Notes: generated by a model not told the origin, from the letters alone. Counted from the stretch's first letter, positions 18,072 to 28,413 are shown. The stretch: 64,000 nt of DNA from Brachyspira hampsonii (GCF_002214805.1 NZ_CP019914.1:2542001-2606000); one strand, 5' to 3'. Numbers and translations are program-made.

Positions 18072-19595
18072 TCATTGAAATATTATACGCTCTGTATTAT
18101 CAATAGCACTTTCCGGAACATTTTTATATTCTTTTAAAGTTTTTATTATTAAATCTCTTATATCAAGTCCTGTATGTATAATATTTTCACCGTACTGAAA
18201 TAAAGGTTTTCCGCTTTCATCAATATATTTTTCGCCTCCGTTAAATATATAATCAGCAACTGCAACTACATATTTTTCATTATCATTTATAATTTTTCCT
18301 TTTATATATGATTCTAAAAGTTTTCCATTGCTGTCAAAATTAATAATGCAGTCTTTTGAAACCTGTAAAAATGCTCCTTCTCCTTTTCTCGAAGCTGATA
18401 ATTCTAATATATTTTTTAAATCTTTTCCATTTAAAGTTGTAAGTATTATTAAATTGTCAAATGGGAAAAACTCATACATATTTCCTAATGTAACTTTTCC
18501 GCTTGGAAGTTTTCCTCGTAAAGAACCTGAATTTATTAATGCTATATCAATACCTTCCTGAGATGAAGCAGCTATATCAGAAACGAAATTTCCTAAAGCA
18601 GTGGATTTATTTCTGACATTTTCATCAGTAAGTTCATAGGGAAGTTTTGCTATTTCGATATTAAACTCTTTATCCACTTCAATCTGCATTTGATGTATTT
18701 TAGCTAATATATTTTCATCTTCTTTTATGTTTTCATCTAATCTATTGAGTTTACATTCAGGATAGGCATATTTGCCGTTTTTGAATATTACATCAATGGT
18801 GCCAATATACTCTCCGTATTCTCCTGCCTGAACTATTGTTGTTTTTCCTATAACAACAGGACTATTTAATAGAGTATGAGTATGTCCTCCTATTATTATA
18901 TTAAATGTATTTGGTATTTCCTGAGCTATTTTTTTATCAGTATCGAATCCTGCATGACTTAATAGAATTGTTATATCGTTTGTAGTATTTAATGGTATTT
19001 CTGCTAAGAGATTTTTTAAAGATGTAACCTCATCTTCTATATCTATATAATCAAGTCCCTGAATTATATTCATTTTTTCACTTTGCAAAACTCCTACTAT
19101 TGCTGTGTGTATGCCGTTAATATTTGTTACTATATATGGAAGAACATAATTTTCACCTGTTGCTTTTACTTTAACATTGCATGCTATTGTTGGGAAATTT
19201 CTATTGCTCATAATATTATTTAACTGTTCTATTCCAAAATCAAATTCATGATTTCCCAAAGTTGACACATTAAACCCCATGTCATTCATAAGTTCTGCCT
19301 CGTCCATACCTTGATATACAATAGAAAATACGCTTCCTGCAATCGTATCGCCTGCATGCATTACTATAACATTTTCATTTTCTTTTTTTACATTATCAAT
19401 AAAAGTTTTTCTTCTGGCGGCACCTGCGTATCTGTTTGTAGAGCCGTCTTCTTTTGATATAGTAATGAATTCCTTATTTTTTGAATGTGTGTCATTTACA
19501 TGTACTATTGTAATAACTTTTTGATTATTTGTATTATTGGAACATGATAAAATAAAAATAAAAATAAAAATAATTAATAGATATAAGTTTTTCAT
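18072..19595 (-). CDS. 5'-nucleotidase / 2',3'-cyclic phosphodiesterase family lipoprotein
   Basis: A 507-residue metallophosphoesterase of the UshA/CpdB type that releases phosphate from extracellular nucleotides. The signal peptide ends in the lipobox LSC (Cys18), so it is a lipoprotein. Metal-binding motifs are all present: VHVNDTHS (Asp35, His37), HAGDTIAGS (about 83), LGNHEFDFG (about 115), SHAG and GGHTHT (about 235). The C-terminal 5'-nucleotidase domain follows, with NSGSLRGKLPSG and YEFFPFDN. Length is normal. It converges with the rhodanese gene and is divergent from the MATE gene. Confidence 0.93.
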   Translation of the reverse strand: MKNLYLLIIFIFIFILSCSNNTNNQKVITIVHVNDTHSKNKEFITISKEDGSTNRYAGAARRKTFIDNVKKENENVIVMHAGDTIAGSVFSIVYQGMDEAELMNDMGFNVSTLGNHEFDFGIEQLNNIMSNRNFPTIACNVKVKATGENYVLPYIVTNINGIHTAIVGVLQSEKMNIIQGLDYIDIEDEVTSLKNLLAEIPLNTTNDITILLSHAGFDTDKKIAQEIPNTFNIIIGGHTHTLLNSPVVIGKTTIVQAGEYGEYIGTIDVIFKNGKYAYPECKLNRLDENIKEDENILAKIHQMQIEVDKEFNIEIAKLPYELTDENVRNKSTALGNFVSDIAASSQEGIDIALINSGSLRGKLPSGKVTLGNMYEFFPFDNLIILTTLNGKDLKNILELSASRKGEGAFLQVSKDCIINFDSNGKLLESYIKGKIINDNEKYVVAVADYIFNGGEKYIDESGKPLFQYGENIIHTGLDIRDLIIKTLKEYKNVPESAIDNTERIIFQ

Positions 19596-19733
19596 TTTAA
19601 TATCCTAGCATATAATAGTTTAATGATATAATATTAACTTTTAAAGTCAATAATTTAAAGTTTGACTAAAATATAAATAGGTTTATGATATATAAAATGT
19701 AAACTATATTAAAAAATAATAGATGAGATAATT

Positions 19734-21119
19734 ATGAGTAATGAAGCAGTATTTAATAATAATTCAAAGTCAAATGATCTTGCCAATAAGCCTGTAGGAA
19801 AATTACTTTTTCAATTAGCACTTCCTGCAATAGCGGCACAAATAATAAATGTACTTTATAATGTTGTAGACAGAATGTATATAGGTCATATTCCTGACAT
19901 TGGAGCAATGGCTTTAACGGGTGTAGGAGTTACAATGCCTGTTATAATGGCTGTGTCGGCATTTGCATATCTTATAAGCATGGGAGGAGCACCTCGTGCT
20001 TCTATTATGATGGGAAAGCAGGATTATAATAAAGCAGAAGAAATAGTCGGAAACTGTGCTATGACATTAATTATTATTTCGGTAACTTTAACTATAATAT
20101 TATTATTATTTTCCAAACCTCTTCTTATGGTTTTCGGAGCAAGTGAAAATACTATTATATATGCATTAAGATATTTAAGAATATATTCAATGGGAACAAT
20201 ATTTGTTCAATTAGCTTTAGGACTCAATGCTTTTATTACTGCACAGGGTAAAGCAAAAACAAGTATGTTTACAGTTTTGATAGGTGCTTTAACTAATATA
20301 ATATTAGATCCTATATTTATATTTGTATTTAATATGGATGTGAGAGGTGCAGCACTTGCCACTATTATATCGCAGGCTATATCTTGTATATGGATACTTT
20401 CTTTTATGACTTCAAATAGAAGCATATTAAAATTGAAATTAAAAAATTTGAAGATATCTCCTAGTATAGTACTTCCATGTTTAGCTTTAGGTTTTTCTCC
20501 ATTTATAATGCAGTTTACAGAAAGTATTTTATTTGTGTCTTTCAATACATCACTTTTGAAATATGGAGGAGATTTAGCCGTTGGTGCTATGACAATACTA
20601 AGCAGCATTATGCAGTTTTCTTTTCTTCCTATAATGGGACTTACTCAAGGGGCTCAGCCTATTGTAAGTTATAATTACGGAGCAAATAATTTAAATAGAG
20701 TCAAATCTACTTTTAAGATACTTTTAATAAGTTGCGTTTCATTTTCTTTTTTAATGTGGTTTATATCTGAATTTTTTCCTTATGTTTTCGTAAGAATATT
20801 TACAAGTAATGGAGAATTAATAAATTATGCTATTTGGGCTTTAAAAATATATATGGCAGCTTCATTAATATTTGGAGCACAAACTGCATGTCAGCAGACA
20901 TTTGTTGCTTTGGGAAATGCTAAAATATCGGCATTCTTAGCTATATTAAGAAAGGTTATATTATTAATACCGCTTATATTTATATTGCCAATATTTTTTG
21001 AAAATAAAGTAATGGCGGTACTGCTTGCAGAACCTATAGCTGATTTTTTAGCTGTTTGTACAACTGTAACATTATTTACTATTTCTTTTAAAAGATTACT
21101 TAAAAATAGTTCTATATAG
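19734..21119 (+). CDS. MATE-family multidrug efflux transporter
   Basis: A 461-residue inner-membrane transporter with about twelve hydrophobic helices arranged as two MatE repeats (residues about 25-190 and 245-410). The start has KPVGKLLFQLALPAIAAQIINVLYNVVDRMYIG, and each half carries an internal repeat of the LALPAI-type helix. Such carriers export cationic drugs or metabolites in exchange for Na+ or H+. The N-terminal 15 residues are polar and Asn-rich. The ribosome site is weak (GATGAGA). Substrate is unknown. Confidence 0.93.
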   Translation: MSNEAVFNNNSKSNDLANKPVGKLLFQLALPAIAAQIINVLYNVVDRMYIGHIPDIGAMALTGVGVTMPVIMAVSAFAYLISMGGAPRASIMMGKQDYNKAEEIVGNCAMTLIIISVTLTIILLLFSKPLLMVFGASENTIIYALRYLRIYSMGTIFVQLALGLNAFITAQGKAKTSMFTVLIGALTNIILDPIFIFVFNMDVRGAALATIISQAISCIWILSFMTSNRSILKLKLKNLKISPSIVLPCLALGFSPFIMQFTESILFVSFNTSLLKYGGDLAVGAMTILSSIMQFSFLPIMGLTQGAQPIVSYNYGANNLNRVKSTFKILLISCVSFSFLMWFISEFFPYVFVRIFTSNGELINYAIWALKIYMAASLIFGAQTACQQTFVALGNAKISAFLAILRKVILLIPLIFILPIFFENKVMAVLLAEPIADFLAVCTTVTLFTISFKRLLKNSSI

Positions 21120-21306
21120 TAATATTATATAATATTTTATTGTTTTTAATTAATAATAATTATTAAAAAATATAATTATCAATTATATTTATATATATTA
21201 TGTCTTTTTTTTATTAATAAAAATTATAACATAATTAATTTTATATTGAAAAATAATATTATTTATAGTATACTATATTTTAATTGATGATTTAGGGTTT
21301 TTTATT

Positions 21307-23256
21307 ATGTTAAAAAAATTAAATTTAAATATAAAAATTAGTCTAGTAATATTAGTACCTTTAATAATAATGCTTATAATATCAAATATTGTTAATATAG
21401 TATATGTGAGAAAATCAACTATAAAACTTATATATAGCATACTTGATAATAAAGCTAAATATGAAGTTGTTATGCTAAAGTCTTTTATGTATAGAGATTC
21501 AGAATATATAACAGGTTTAGCAAATACTTTATCTGGATTTTATAATGATAATATTTTAGATAGAAATTTTTATGAAAGAGTATCATATAATTTTTTGAAT
21601 AATTTGCCTAAAAGAGTAAACGGATTATTAATAGCATTTGAGCCTAATATAATCGGAAATGATAATGATTATGCAAACTCTGAGAAATATGGTTCTTCAG
21701 GCGGACGATTTAATTATTATGTATCAAGAGATAATGATATTATTAAAGATAATTATTTTGATAATAAAATATTTCAGGAAAAGTATTATACAGAAACTTT
21801 AAGAAGCGGAGAAATATATATTACAGATGTATATAGTTCTCCTTTGCATAATAATGCTATGATTTATACTTGGGCTGTACCTATAAAATCAGGAAATAGA
21901 ACTATAGGTGTAATTTGTGTAGATGTTCTTATAGACACCATTTATGGTATATTAGAGAATATTCAATTATTCAATGGTACAACAACAACGCTTTTTGATA
22001 ATTCAGGATTGATTGTTTATGATAGTGATAAAGAAGAATATATATTTAAAGAACTTCATGATATATATCCTTATTACAGAGTTCATAATGTATTTGAAAA
22101 TATTGTAAATGGAAAGAGCGTATTATTTCAAAATTTCAGCGGTACATTGCAAAAATATTATACCTATTCATTTACTCCTATGGAAATAATAAAAAATAAG
22201 TATTGGGGATTAAAGGTAACAGCCCCTAATGATGAAGTATTAAAAGAAAGTAATACTATAAGAAATGTTATGATTGCAATATCTTTAATGATAATTATTA
22301 TAAGTTCTATAATTGTGCCTATAATAATTAAAACAAAAGTATCTAATTTGATAAAGGTTTTAGCTAATGATATTACTTTTATGTCTCAAGGAGATTTAAC
22401 TGTTGAGATACCTAAAAGACTTTATAATAGAACTGATGAATGGGGAGATATAGCAAGAGGCTGGGATAAAGCTATGAACAATTTTAATAATATAATAAAT
22501 ACAGTTAAGCATTCAGCAGAACAAGTTTCCACAGCTGCTAATGAGGTATTAATAGGTAATAATGATTTATCTCAAAGAACAGAAACTCAAGCCTCCAGCT
22601 TGGAAGAAACAGCAGAATCTATGAATGAAATGGCTAGTGCTATAAAAGAATCATCAGAAAGTGTTGCCCAAAGTGCTTCTATGGTATCAGATGCGAAACA
22701 GTCTTTAAATAAAGCTGGTGATATAGTATCAGACAGTGTGAATAAAATGAATGATGTATATGAAGCTAGTGCCAAAATAATGGATATTACTAAACTTATA
22801 GAAGGAATAGCCTTTCAAACTAATATACTTGCACTTAATGCTTCGGTAGAGGCTGCTAGAGCTGGTGAACAGGGACGAGGATTTGCGGTTGTAGCTAGCG
22901 AAGTAAGGAATTTAGCACAGAATACTCAGGAATCTGTAAAAAATATTACTTCATTAATTACAGATAATAATGATAAAATAAAATTAGCTGCTGCAAGTGT
23001 TCAGCAGTCTCAGGATATGTTTAATGAAATACTAGAAAAAATGGATAGAGCTTCCTCTATAATGGATAAAATTAATGCTGCTGTACAGGAACAGGAAAAT
23101 GGAATAAATCAGGTAAATATTGAAATTAGTAATATAGATTCTTCTATACAAAAGAATGCTGCTTTAGTGTCTGAAGCTGCTTCTGCTTCTGAATCTCTTC
23201 TCAGTGAGGCAAATGATTTGATTAAAGCTATAGAATATTTTAAATTAAAATCTTAA
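21307..23256 (+). CDS. Methyl-accepting chemotaxis protein (Cache sensor, HAMP)
   Basis: A 649-residue chemoreceptor. TM1 spans about 13-33, followed by a periplasmic Cache-type sensor of about 280 residues ([34 protein letters not shown]). TM2 lies near 318-342, with a HAMP domain to about 395. The cytoplasmic coiled-coil signalling domain follows, with its hairpin tip around 500-530 ([20 protein letters not shown], then [12 protein letters not shown]). The ligand is unknown; Cache domains bind small organic ligands. It signals through CheW and CheA. A decayed partial copy of its signalling region lies 235 bases downstream. Confidence 0.95.
   Translation: MLKKLNLNIKISLVILVPLIIMLIISNIVNIVYVRKSTIKLIYSILDNKAKYEVVMLKSFMYRDSEYITGLANTLSGFYNDNILDRNFYERVSYNFLNNLPKRVNGLLIAFEPNIIGNDNDYANSEKYGSSGGRFNYYVSRDNDIIKDNYFDNKIFQEKYYTETLRSGEIYITDVYSSPLHNNAMIYTWAVPIKSGNRTIGVICVDVLIDTIYGILENIQLFNGTTTTLFDNSGLIVYDSDKEEYIFKELHDIYPYYRVHNVFENIVNGKSVLFQNFSGTLQKYYTYSFTPMEIIKNKYWGLKVTAPNDEVLKESNTIRNVMIAISLMIIIISSIIVPIIIKTKVSNLIKVLANDITFMSQGDLTVEIPKRLYNRTDEWGDIARGWDKAMNNFNNIINTVKHSAEQVSTAANEVLIGNNDLSQRTETQASSLEETAESMNEMASAIKESSESVAQSASMVSDAKQSLNKAGDIVSDSVNKMNDVYEASAKIMDITKLIEGIAFQTNILALNASVEAARAGEQGRGFAVVASEVRNLAQNTQESVKNITSLITDNNDKIKLAAASVQQSQDMFNEILEKMDRASSIMDKINAAVQEQENGINQVNIEISNIDSSIQKNAALVSEAASASESLLSEANDLIKAIEYFKLKS
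22657..22860 (+). repeat. Direct repeat, copy 1 (within the intact chemoreceptor gene)
   Basis: These 204 bases, encoding [11 protein letters not shown] through VEAAR, recur at 23608-23811 with roughly a dozen to fifteen base differences and no gaps seen by eye. Confidence 0.85.
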
Positions 23257-23490
23257 TTATATAATATTTTATTAAAATTATTTTTTTACGATTGAAATAT
23301 ATATGTAAATTATGTATAATATATTAGGAAATATTAGGGTTTTTTGTTAGAAATTCGAAATTAATTTAAAATATAGTAATGCCATTATTAGCGAATCGTA
23401 TATTTAAATATTTAAAAATCTTTATAAATATATAGTTTTTATTTTAGTATAATTATTATAAAAAATTAATCTTATATAAAGGTTTAATTT

Positions 23491-23817
23491 ATGTTTAAAA
23501 GAGTAAGTCTTCAGGTAAAAATTAGTTTAATTATATTAATACTATTATTGATAATGATTCCAATTATAATTATAAATAAAGTTGTTAAGACGGTAAAAAA
23601 TGCTGCTGAAAGTGTTGCCCAAAGTGCTTCTATGGTTTCAGATGCTAAGGAATCTTTGAATAAAGTCGGAGCTATAGTATCAGACAGTGTGAATAAAATG
23701 AATGATGTATATGAAGCTAGTGCCAAAATAATGGATATTACTAAACTTATATAAGGAATAGCTTTTCAAACTAATATACTTGCACTTAATGCTTTGGTAG
23801 AGGCTGCTAGTTTATAA
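23491..23817 (+). pseudogene. Decayed chemoreceptor fragment
   Basis: The frame starts like a chemoreceptor (MFKRVSLQVKISLIILI, a first transmembrane helix like that of the intact gene upstream). It then jumps after about 36 residues straight into the signalling domain ([17 protein letters not shown]), so sensor, TM2 and HAMP are missing. After DITKLI the Glu codon of the intact gene is replaced by TAA (23752-23754). The homology continues ([18 protein letters not shown]) and ends at a second stop near 23817. It therefore combines an internal deletion, a nonsense mutation and a 3' truncation. It was probably a tandem paralogue of the gene at 21307. Confidence 0.88.
23608..23811 (+). repeat. 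Direct repeat, copy 2 (within the chemoreceptor pseudogene)
   Basis: Partner of 22657-22860, 951 bases away. The high identity suggests recent duplication or gene conversion, and the pair could support recombination. Confidence 0.85.
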
Positions 23818-23844
23818 CTTAAAAAATTGGTAATGGAATAATAA

Positions 23845-24819
23845 TTACTGATTAATATTTTTTATTTTTTTCTGCATTGATATAGTGTTTCGCTCCCAAA
23901 ATACATTATCAGTATAGCCTTGTATTTCTTTATTCTGTTCGGCAAGCTCTATTCTTTTTTCTGCCCAAGCACAATATGTTTTATGCTGTTCTATCCCTGA
24001 ATAATTTCTGCCTAGCTTCTTGGCTACTACCGAAGTAGTGCCGCTTCCCAAAAAAGGATCAAATATAAAATCATTGGCATTTGAGCTGGCTAATATCAAT
24101 TTAGCAATTAACTTTTCGGGCTTTTGTGTAGGGTGAGCAGTGTTCTCAGACATAGACCAATAAGGAACTGATATATCATCCCAAAAATTAGACGGACATG
24201 TATCTCTGAAATTTCCATCTTCTGTTTCTATCCAATCTTTGGGTTTCCCTTCTATTCGGTATGGAGCTATTACTTTTCTTCTTATCTTGACATCATCTAC
24301 ATTGAAAGTATATTTATTGGATAGGGTAGCAAACCAAATATCTTCCATTCCATTCTTCCAATTATTTTTTGCCCCTCTGCCTTTCTCTCTCTGCCAAGTG
24401 ATTCTGTTTTGTATATTGAAATATTTATCTAAAACATTTCCTATTATAAGACTAGATTTCCAATCGCAGCATACATATATTGTGGCATTTTCTTTTAATA
24501 TTGGAATAATGCTTTCTACCCATAGATGAGTGTATTTTTCATAGCTTAAATTATCTATATCTTTAAATTTAAAACCATGATAATTTTTGGATATATTATA
24601 AGGCGGATCAACTATCATTAAATCAGCTATATTTTTTTCTATTTTTTTTAATACATCAAAAGTATTTCCATTTATAGTTTTGTTTATAATATCTTCTCTT
24701 TTATATTCTGTTATATTTTCATTATCTATAATACATTTATTAAAGTAGAATTTTCCTTCTTCAGTATTTATATCAAAATCAATAGTTTTATTCTTAACTG
24801 ATTTAACTTTTGTATTCAT
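23845..24819 (-). CDS. Solitary site-specific DNA (adenine-N6) methyltransferase
   Basis: A 324-residue DNA methyltransferase. The catalytic motif DPPY (71-74, IVDPPYNISKNYHG) comes before the SAM-binding motif FDPFLGSGTTSV (about 255). This is the beta-class order typical of N6-adenine (or N4-cytosine) enzymes; DPPY favours adenine. The middle holds a target-recognition region (ITWQREKGRGAKNNWKNG) and AHPTQKP. No restriction endonuclease gene lies next to it, so it is an orphan methylase that may mark the genome for regulation or protection. It starts 22 bases after guaA on the same strand. Recognition sequence unknown. The N-terminal ~40 residues are unusual for the family. Confidence 0.88.
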   Translation of the reverse strand: MNTKVKSVKNKTIDFDINTEEGKFYFNKCIIDNENITEYKREDIINKTINGNTFDVLKKIEKNIADLMIVDPPYNISKNYHGFKFKDIDNLSYEKYTHLWVESIIPILKENATIYVCCDWKSSLIIGNVLDKYFNIQNRITWQREKGRGAKNNWKNGMEDIWFATLSNKYTFNVDDVKIRRKVIAPYRIEGKPKDWIETEDGNFRDTCPSNFWDDISVPYWSMSENTAHPTQKPEKLIAKLILASSNANDFIFDPFLGSGTTSVVAKKLGRNYSGIEQHKTYCAWAEKRIELAEQNKEIQGYTDNVFWERNTISMQKKIKNINQ

Positions 24820-24840
24820 GTATTTTCCGCAATTATAAAA

Positions 24841-26385
24841 TTATTCCCATTCTATAGTAGCAGGCGGTTTTGAAGATATATCATAAACAACACGGTTAAT
24901 ACCTTTTACTTCATTTATTATTCTGTTTGATATTATACCTAATACATTGTAGTCAATTTTAGCCCAATCTGCAGTCATAGCATCAACACTCTCAACAGCT
25001 CTAACAGCACAAACCTGCTCATAAGTTCTGCCGTCGCCCATAACACCAACACTTTTTACAGGAAGAAGCACAGCAAATGACTGCCATAATTTTCTGTAAA
25101 GCCCTGCCTTTTTTATTTCAGCAACAACTATATCATCAGCCTCCTGAAGTATTTTAACTCTCTCTTCTGTAATGTCTCCAAGTATTCTAACTGCCAAGCC
25201 AGGTCCTGGAAAAGGCTGTCTGTATACAATATCTTCCGGTAATTTTAATTCAAGCCCAATTTCTCTAACTTCATCTTTGAATAATTCTCTGAAAGGCTCT
25301 AAAAGTTCAAATTTCATGTCTTTAGGAAGTCCGCCTACATTATGATGGCTTTTTATCACTGCAGAACTTCCCCTTAATGATACACTCTCTATAACATCTG
25401 GATAAAGCGTACCCTGTGCTAAAAAGCCCACATTCTCTATTTTTTTAGCCTCATCACTGAATACATTTACAAATTCATGACCTATTATTTTTCTTTTTTG
25501 CTCTGGGTCTGTAACACATGCTAATTTATCCAAAAATCTCTTTGAAGCATCAACATATATCAAATCAATATTAAAATTATCTCTAAATACTTCTACTACT
25601 TTTTTGTCCTCATCTTTTCTTAAAAGACCGTTATTAACGAATATACATTTAAGCTGTTTTCCTATAGCTTTTTCTATTAATACAGCAGCCACTGAAGAAT
25701 CAACTCCTCCAGAAAGTCCAAGTATTACATTTTTATCCCCTACTCTCTCTTTTATTCTATTAACCTCATATTCTATAAAAGAGCCCATATTCCAATTTTT
25801 CTCGCATTTACAAATATTAAATAAAAAGTTTTCTATAATTTTTATTCCATTTTCAGTGTGAACTACTTCAGGGTGAAACTGTATAGCATAAATATTTTTT
25901 TGTTTATTTTCTATAGCCGCAAGTTCTGTATTAGGAGTTTTTGCTATAAGTTCAAAACCTTCTGGTATAGATTTTATACTATCTCCATGGCTCATCCATA
26001 CTATATTTTTTTTATCAAATGATTTGAATATGCTTTCATGATTAGTTATTTCAATTTCTGCTTTTCCATATTCTCTTTTTGAAGCACTTTCAACTTTTCC
26101 GCCCATAGAATATACTATTATCTGCATACCGTAGCATATACCAAGTATTGGAATACCTAATTCAAATAATGCTTTATCAACTTTAGGGGCATCTTCTTCA
26201 TATACACTTGAAGGACCTCCTGAAAGTATTATTGCTTTAGGATTAAATTCTTTTATAAAATCTATTGAAACATGAAAAGGGTGTATCTCTGAATAAACAT
26301 TCAATTCCCTTATTCTTCTTGTAATAAGCTGAGTAAATTGTGAGCCGAAATCTAGTATTAAAACCTTATCTATATTGCTTTGCAT
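24841..26385 (-). CDS. guaA: GMP synthase (glutamine-hydrolysing)
   Basis: A 514-residue enzyme making GMP from XMP, ATP and glutamine. The class I glutamine amidotransferase domain (1-190) shows the catalytic Cys84 (GICYGMQ) and His in QFHPEVVHT (about 171). The ATP pyrophosphatase domain has the PP-loop GLSGGVDSS (about 221-229). The C-terminal dimerization domain ends in the XMP-binding sequence KPPATIEWE. Length is normal. The upstream region (from 26386) shows no recognisable purine riboswitch. The methyltransferase gene follows closely and may share its transcript. Confidence 0.97.
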   Translation of the reverse strand: MQSNIDKVLILDFGSQFTQLITRRIRELNVYSEIHPFHVSIDFIKEFNPKAIILSGGPSSVYEEDAPKVDKALFELGIPILGICYGMQIIVYSMGGKVESASKREYGKAEIEITNHESIFKSFDKKNIVWMSHGDSIKSIPEGFELIAKTPNTELAAIENKQKNIYAIQFHPEVVHTENGIKIIENFLFNICKCEKNWNMGSFIEYEVNRIKERVGDKNVILGLSGGVDSSVAAVLIEKAIGKQLKCIFVNNGLLRKDEDKKVVEVFRDNFNIDLIYVDASKRFLDKLACVTDPEQKRKIIGHEFVNVFSDEAKKIENVGFLAQGTLYPDVIESVSLRGSSAVIKSHHNVGGLPKDMKFELLEPFRELFKDEVREIGLELKLPEDIVYRQPFPGPGLAVRILGDITEERVKILQEADDIVVAEIKKAGLYRKLWQSFAVLLPVKSVGVMGDGRTYEQVCAVRAVESVDAMTADWAKIDYNVLGIISNRIINEVKGINRVVYDISSKPPATIEWE

Positions 26386-26603
26386 ATATTTCCTCTTTTA
26401 TGAAATGCGATTAATTGAATAATATTATACCAAAATAATAAAATTTCAATTAATAGTTATCATAATATAAAATATACATTAAAATTTTTTACTATGCACG
26501 GTAAATTGATTTTTTGTATAATTAAATTGCATTACTTATATTATTTATTTTGTATAAAAGGTTAATCGTGCGTTAATTAGCACATCAAGTTTAAAAAAAT
26601 ATA

Positions 26604-26688
26604 GGGTGGGTGTTCTAATTCATATTAAAGCAATAAATATAAATAAAATTATAAATCCAAAATTAATCATTAAATATAAAGGGTGGGG
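26604..26688 (+). repeat. G-ended ~84 bp repeat, copy 1 (plus orientation)
   Basis: An 85-base element that begins GGGTGGGTGTT and ends AAAGGGTGGGG. The interior is almost pure A/T and carries AATAAAATTATAAATCC, matching copy 2's AATAGAATTAAAAATTC. With copy 2, in opposite orientation 32 bases away, it forms an inverted pair: TATAAAGGGTGGGG (26675-26688) can pair with CCCCGCCCTTTATA (26721-26734). No coding potential was seen. Confidence 0.65.
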
Positions 26689-26720
26689 TATTAGAATAAA
26701 GTTAAAAATCTATTTACATT

Positions 26721-26803
26721 CCCCGCCCTTTATACTTTATTGTTTAATTTGAATTTTTAATTCTATTTATATCTGATACCTATATATAAAAACATGCCCG
26801 CCC
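26721..26803 (-). repeat. G-ended ~84 bp repeat, copy 2 (minus orientation)
   Basis: An 83-base element, read on the minus strand from GGGCGGGCATG to AAAGGGCGGGG. It lies between copy 1 and the 3' end of the outer-membrane-protein pseudogene. Flanks also match copy 3: ACTT before the first G run and WATGTAAATA after the last, extending the similarity to about 104 bases (26704-26807). Confidence 0.75.
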
Positions 26804-26850
26804 AAGTTTTACTTAAATTTATAGTTTTATATTATTATCTTTTTAATATA

Positions 26851-27720
26851 TTAATTTCCAAATTTCATTCCTAAATTAAAAGCTATTTCAAAACTAGAAA
26901 AACCGTATTTTTTGATATTATAATTGTCATAGTAACCAACAGCACCGCCTCCAACACTTGGATATCCGCTGTATATTTTTTGATAATCTTCATAAGACAT
27001 ATTAGCAATATCATAGAATATATCAAAATTATATATTAAACTTACACCAAATAAAAAAGCTATTTTCTCATTAAAATAAAAATAATCATCTATCTGAAGT
27101 TTTATATATGGTATAAACGGATAATCAAATTTTCTTTTTATATCTTTGAATGAATATTTTTCTGCCAAATGACTTTTATAATTTTCATCAGCATTATTAT
27201 TCATTGTATTATAATATCCACCAGATAATGCTATTTTCATTCCAAAGCCTATACCTATATTAAGCTCCATTTTACCTTCATAGTTTGGATTAATATTTTT
27301 TAGCAAAGATGTAAGATTAACAGCATATTTGGGCATTAATCCTATATTTAATGTATGAAAAACTAAATTCTGAGCCGCACTATATATTTGATTGTTTCAA
27401 TAATTATTATCAGTTTGGGCTTTAAATCTAGAAGCGAAATCAAGTCTTGAATAGCCTATTTCAGTTAATATACTTATAGCATTATTTTCATTTATATTGA
27501 ATCTATACCCAAAATTTCCAGTAACCCCAATATTAAAACTCATATCTGATTTAGTTGTATCTATATAAATATTTCTGACAAAATTCCATTTAGGATCCTC
27601 TATATTAGGAAATGTAGAAGTAATGCCTATTGGTACATATATACTAGCTTCAAATTATGTAAATGCCGATTTAGTAAATAGTGAAATAAATATTAAAACT
27701 GATAACACTATTTTTTGCAT
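26851..27720 (-). pseudogene. Outer-membrane beta-barrel protein, broken by two nonsense codons
   Basis: From the ATG at 27720 the frame reads a signal peptide (MQKIVLSVLIFISLFTKSAF). It then meets TAA at 27657-27655, exactly where Gln would follow the cleavage site, and reopens (FEASIYVPIGITSTFPNIE). It meets TGA at 27399-27397 and continues to the normal end at 26851 (FEIAFNLGMKFGN). Both stops lie in one frame 290 codons long, so the change is by point mutation (for example CAA to TAA, TGG to TGA). The alternating strands and repeated Tyr/Asn-rich turns fit a small porin-like barrel. The piece from MPKYAVNL (27336) remains open but lacks a signal peptide. Repeat copies flank it on both sides. 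Confidence 0.85.
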
Positions 27721-28263
27721 GCAAACTCATTTAATTTAGTTTTATTAAAAATGAATGTTTTATCTTATATTTAAAAACTTAAAAAATATATACTATAAAT
27801 TTATAGGTTTATCAATTTTTTATTTCTCACTGTAAAAATAACCCAAAAGTGCGGGTATGAAATTATTTCAAAACCATACTGATTTTATATTTAAGGTAAA
27901 TTATAAATTTTAGTTAAAATATAGCATTTAATATTTTATTCTTTGTGTTAATAAAAGAATTATGTCAATAGATATAAAAATATATTTACATACCCCGCCC
28001 TTTAAAGTTTTTTATTTTTTTAGAATATAGAATTTTTAATTACTTTATAGTCTAATTAGAAAAAGCATGCCCGCCCAAGTGCCCATTAATTAAACAATAT
28101 TATGTTAATTAAAATATGTTAATTCTCTTTTATTACTTTTTTATTTGGTTTTCGTTTTTTATTCTGCATGTTTGGTATGGGAAAGCTATATTACAAAAAT
28201 AGTATAAATCTTAAAAAATAATTTAATAAAATAAATTTTGATATATAATTATTATAGATTTAA
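27721..28263. other. Non-coding stretch with repeat copy 3
   Basis: 543 bases without a gene. The only clear content is repeat copy 3 (27993-28076). Near 27850-27862 the sequence AAGTGCGGGTATG resembles one end of that repeat but no second end follows, so it may be a degenerate copy. The rest is simple A/T-rich sequence. Confidence 0.6.
27993..28076 (-). repeat. G-ended ~84 bp repeat, copy 3 (minus orientation)
   Basis: An 84-base element, read on the minus strand from GGGCGGGCATG to AAAGGGCGGGG. The ends are identical to copy 2 over 11 bases each, and the A/T core shares AATTAAAAATTC. The similarity extends to ACTT outside the first end and to TATGTAAATATA outside the second (27976-28080). 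It sits upstream of the outer-membrane pseudogene, so copies 2 and 3 bracket that pseudogene as direct repeats. Confidence 0.75.
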
Positions 28264-28413
28264 TATATAATAATTAATGATTCAAATGAAAAAATAATAA
28301 ATGATAAAAAACAGGCTTTAGAAAATTTAAAGAAATATCAAGGCAGATTGCCTGAAAATTTTTATTATAAAAAAGAACTAGAAGAATATAGAGATGAAAA
28401 GAATTTTAATTGA
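28264..28413 (+). pseudogene. Antitoxin remnant, C-terminal part
   Basis: An open stretch with no clear start reads NDKKQALENLKKYQG then RLPENFYYKKELEEYRDEKNFN and a TGA stop at 28411-28413. The last 20 bases overlap the start of a PIN-toxin-like frame, the overlap usual in type II toxin-antitoxin pairs. Only the charged, helical tail of an antitoxin is visible; the DNA-binding N-terminus has gone. Confidence 0.6.

Noticed and set aside
26386-26603. Possible purine riboswitch upstream of guaA
   Set aside because: No paired P1 with the conserved loop sequences was found on the minus strand; the stretch is plain A/T-rich DNA.
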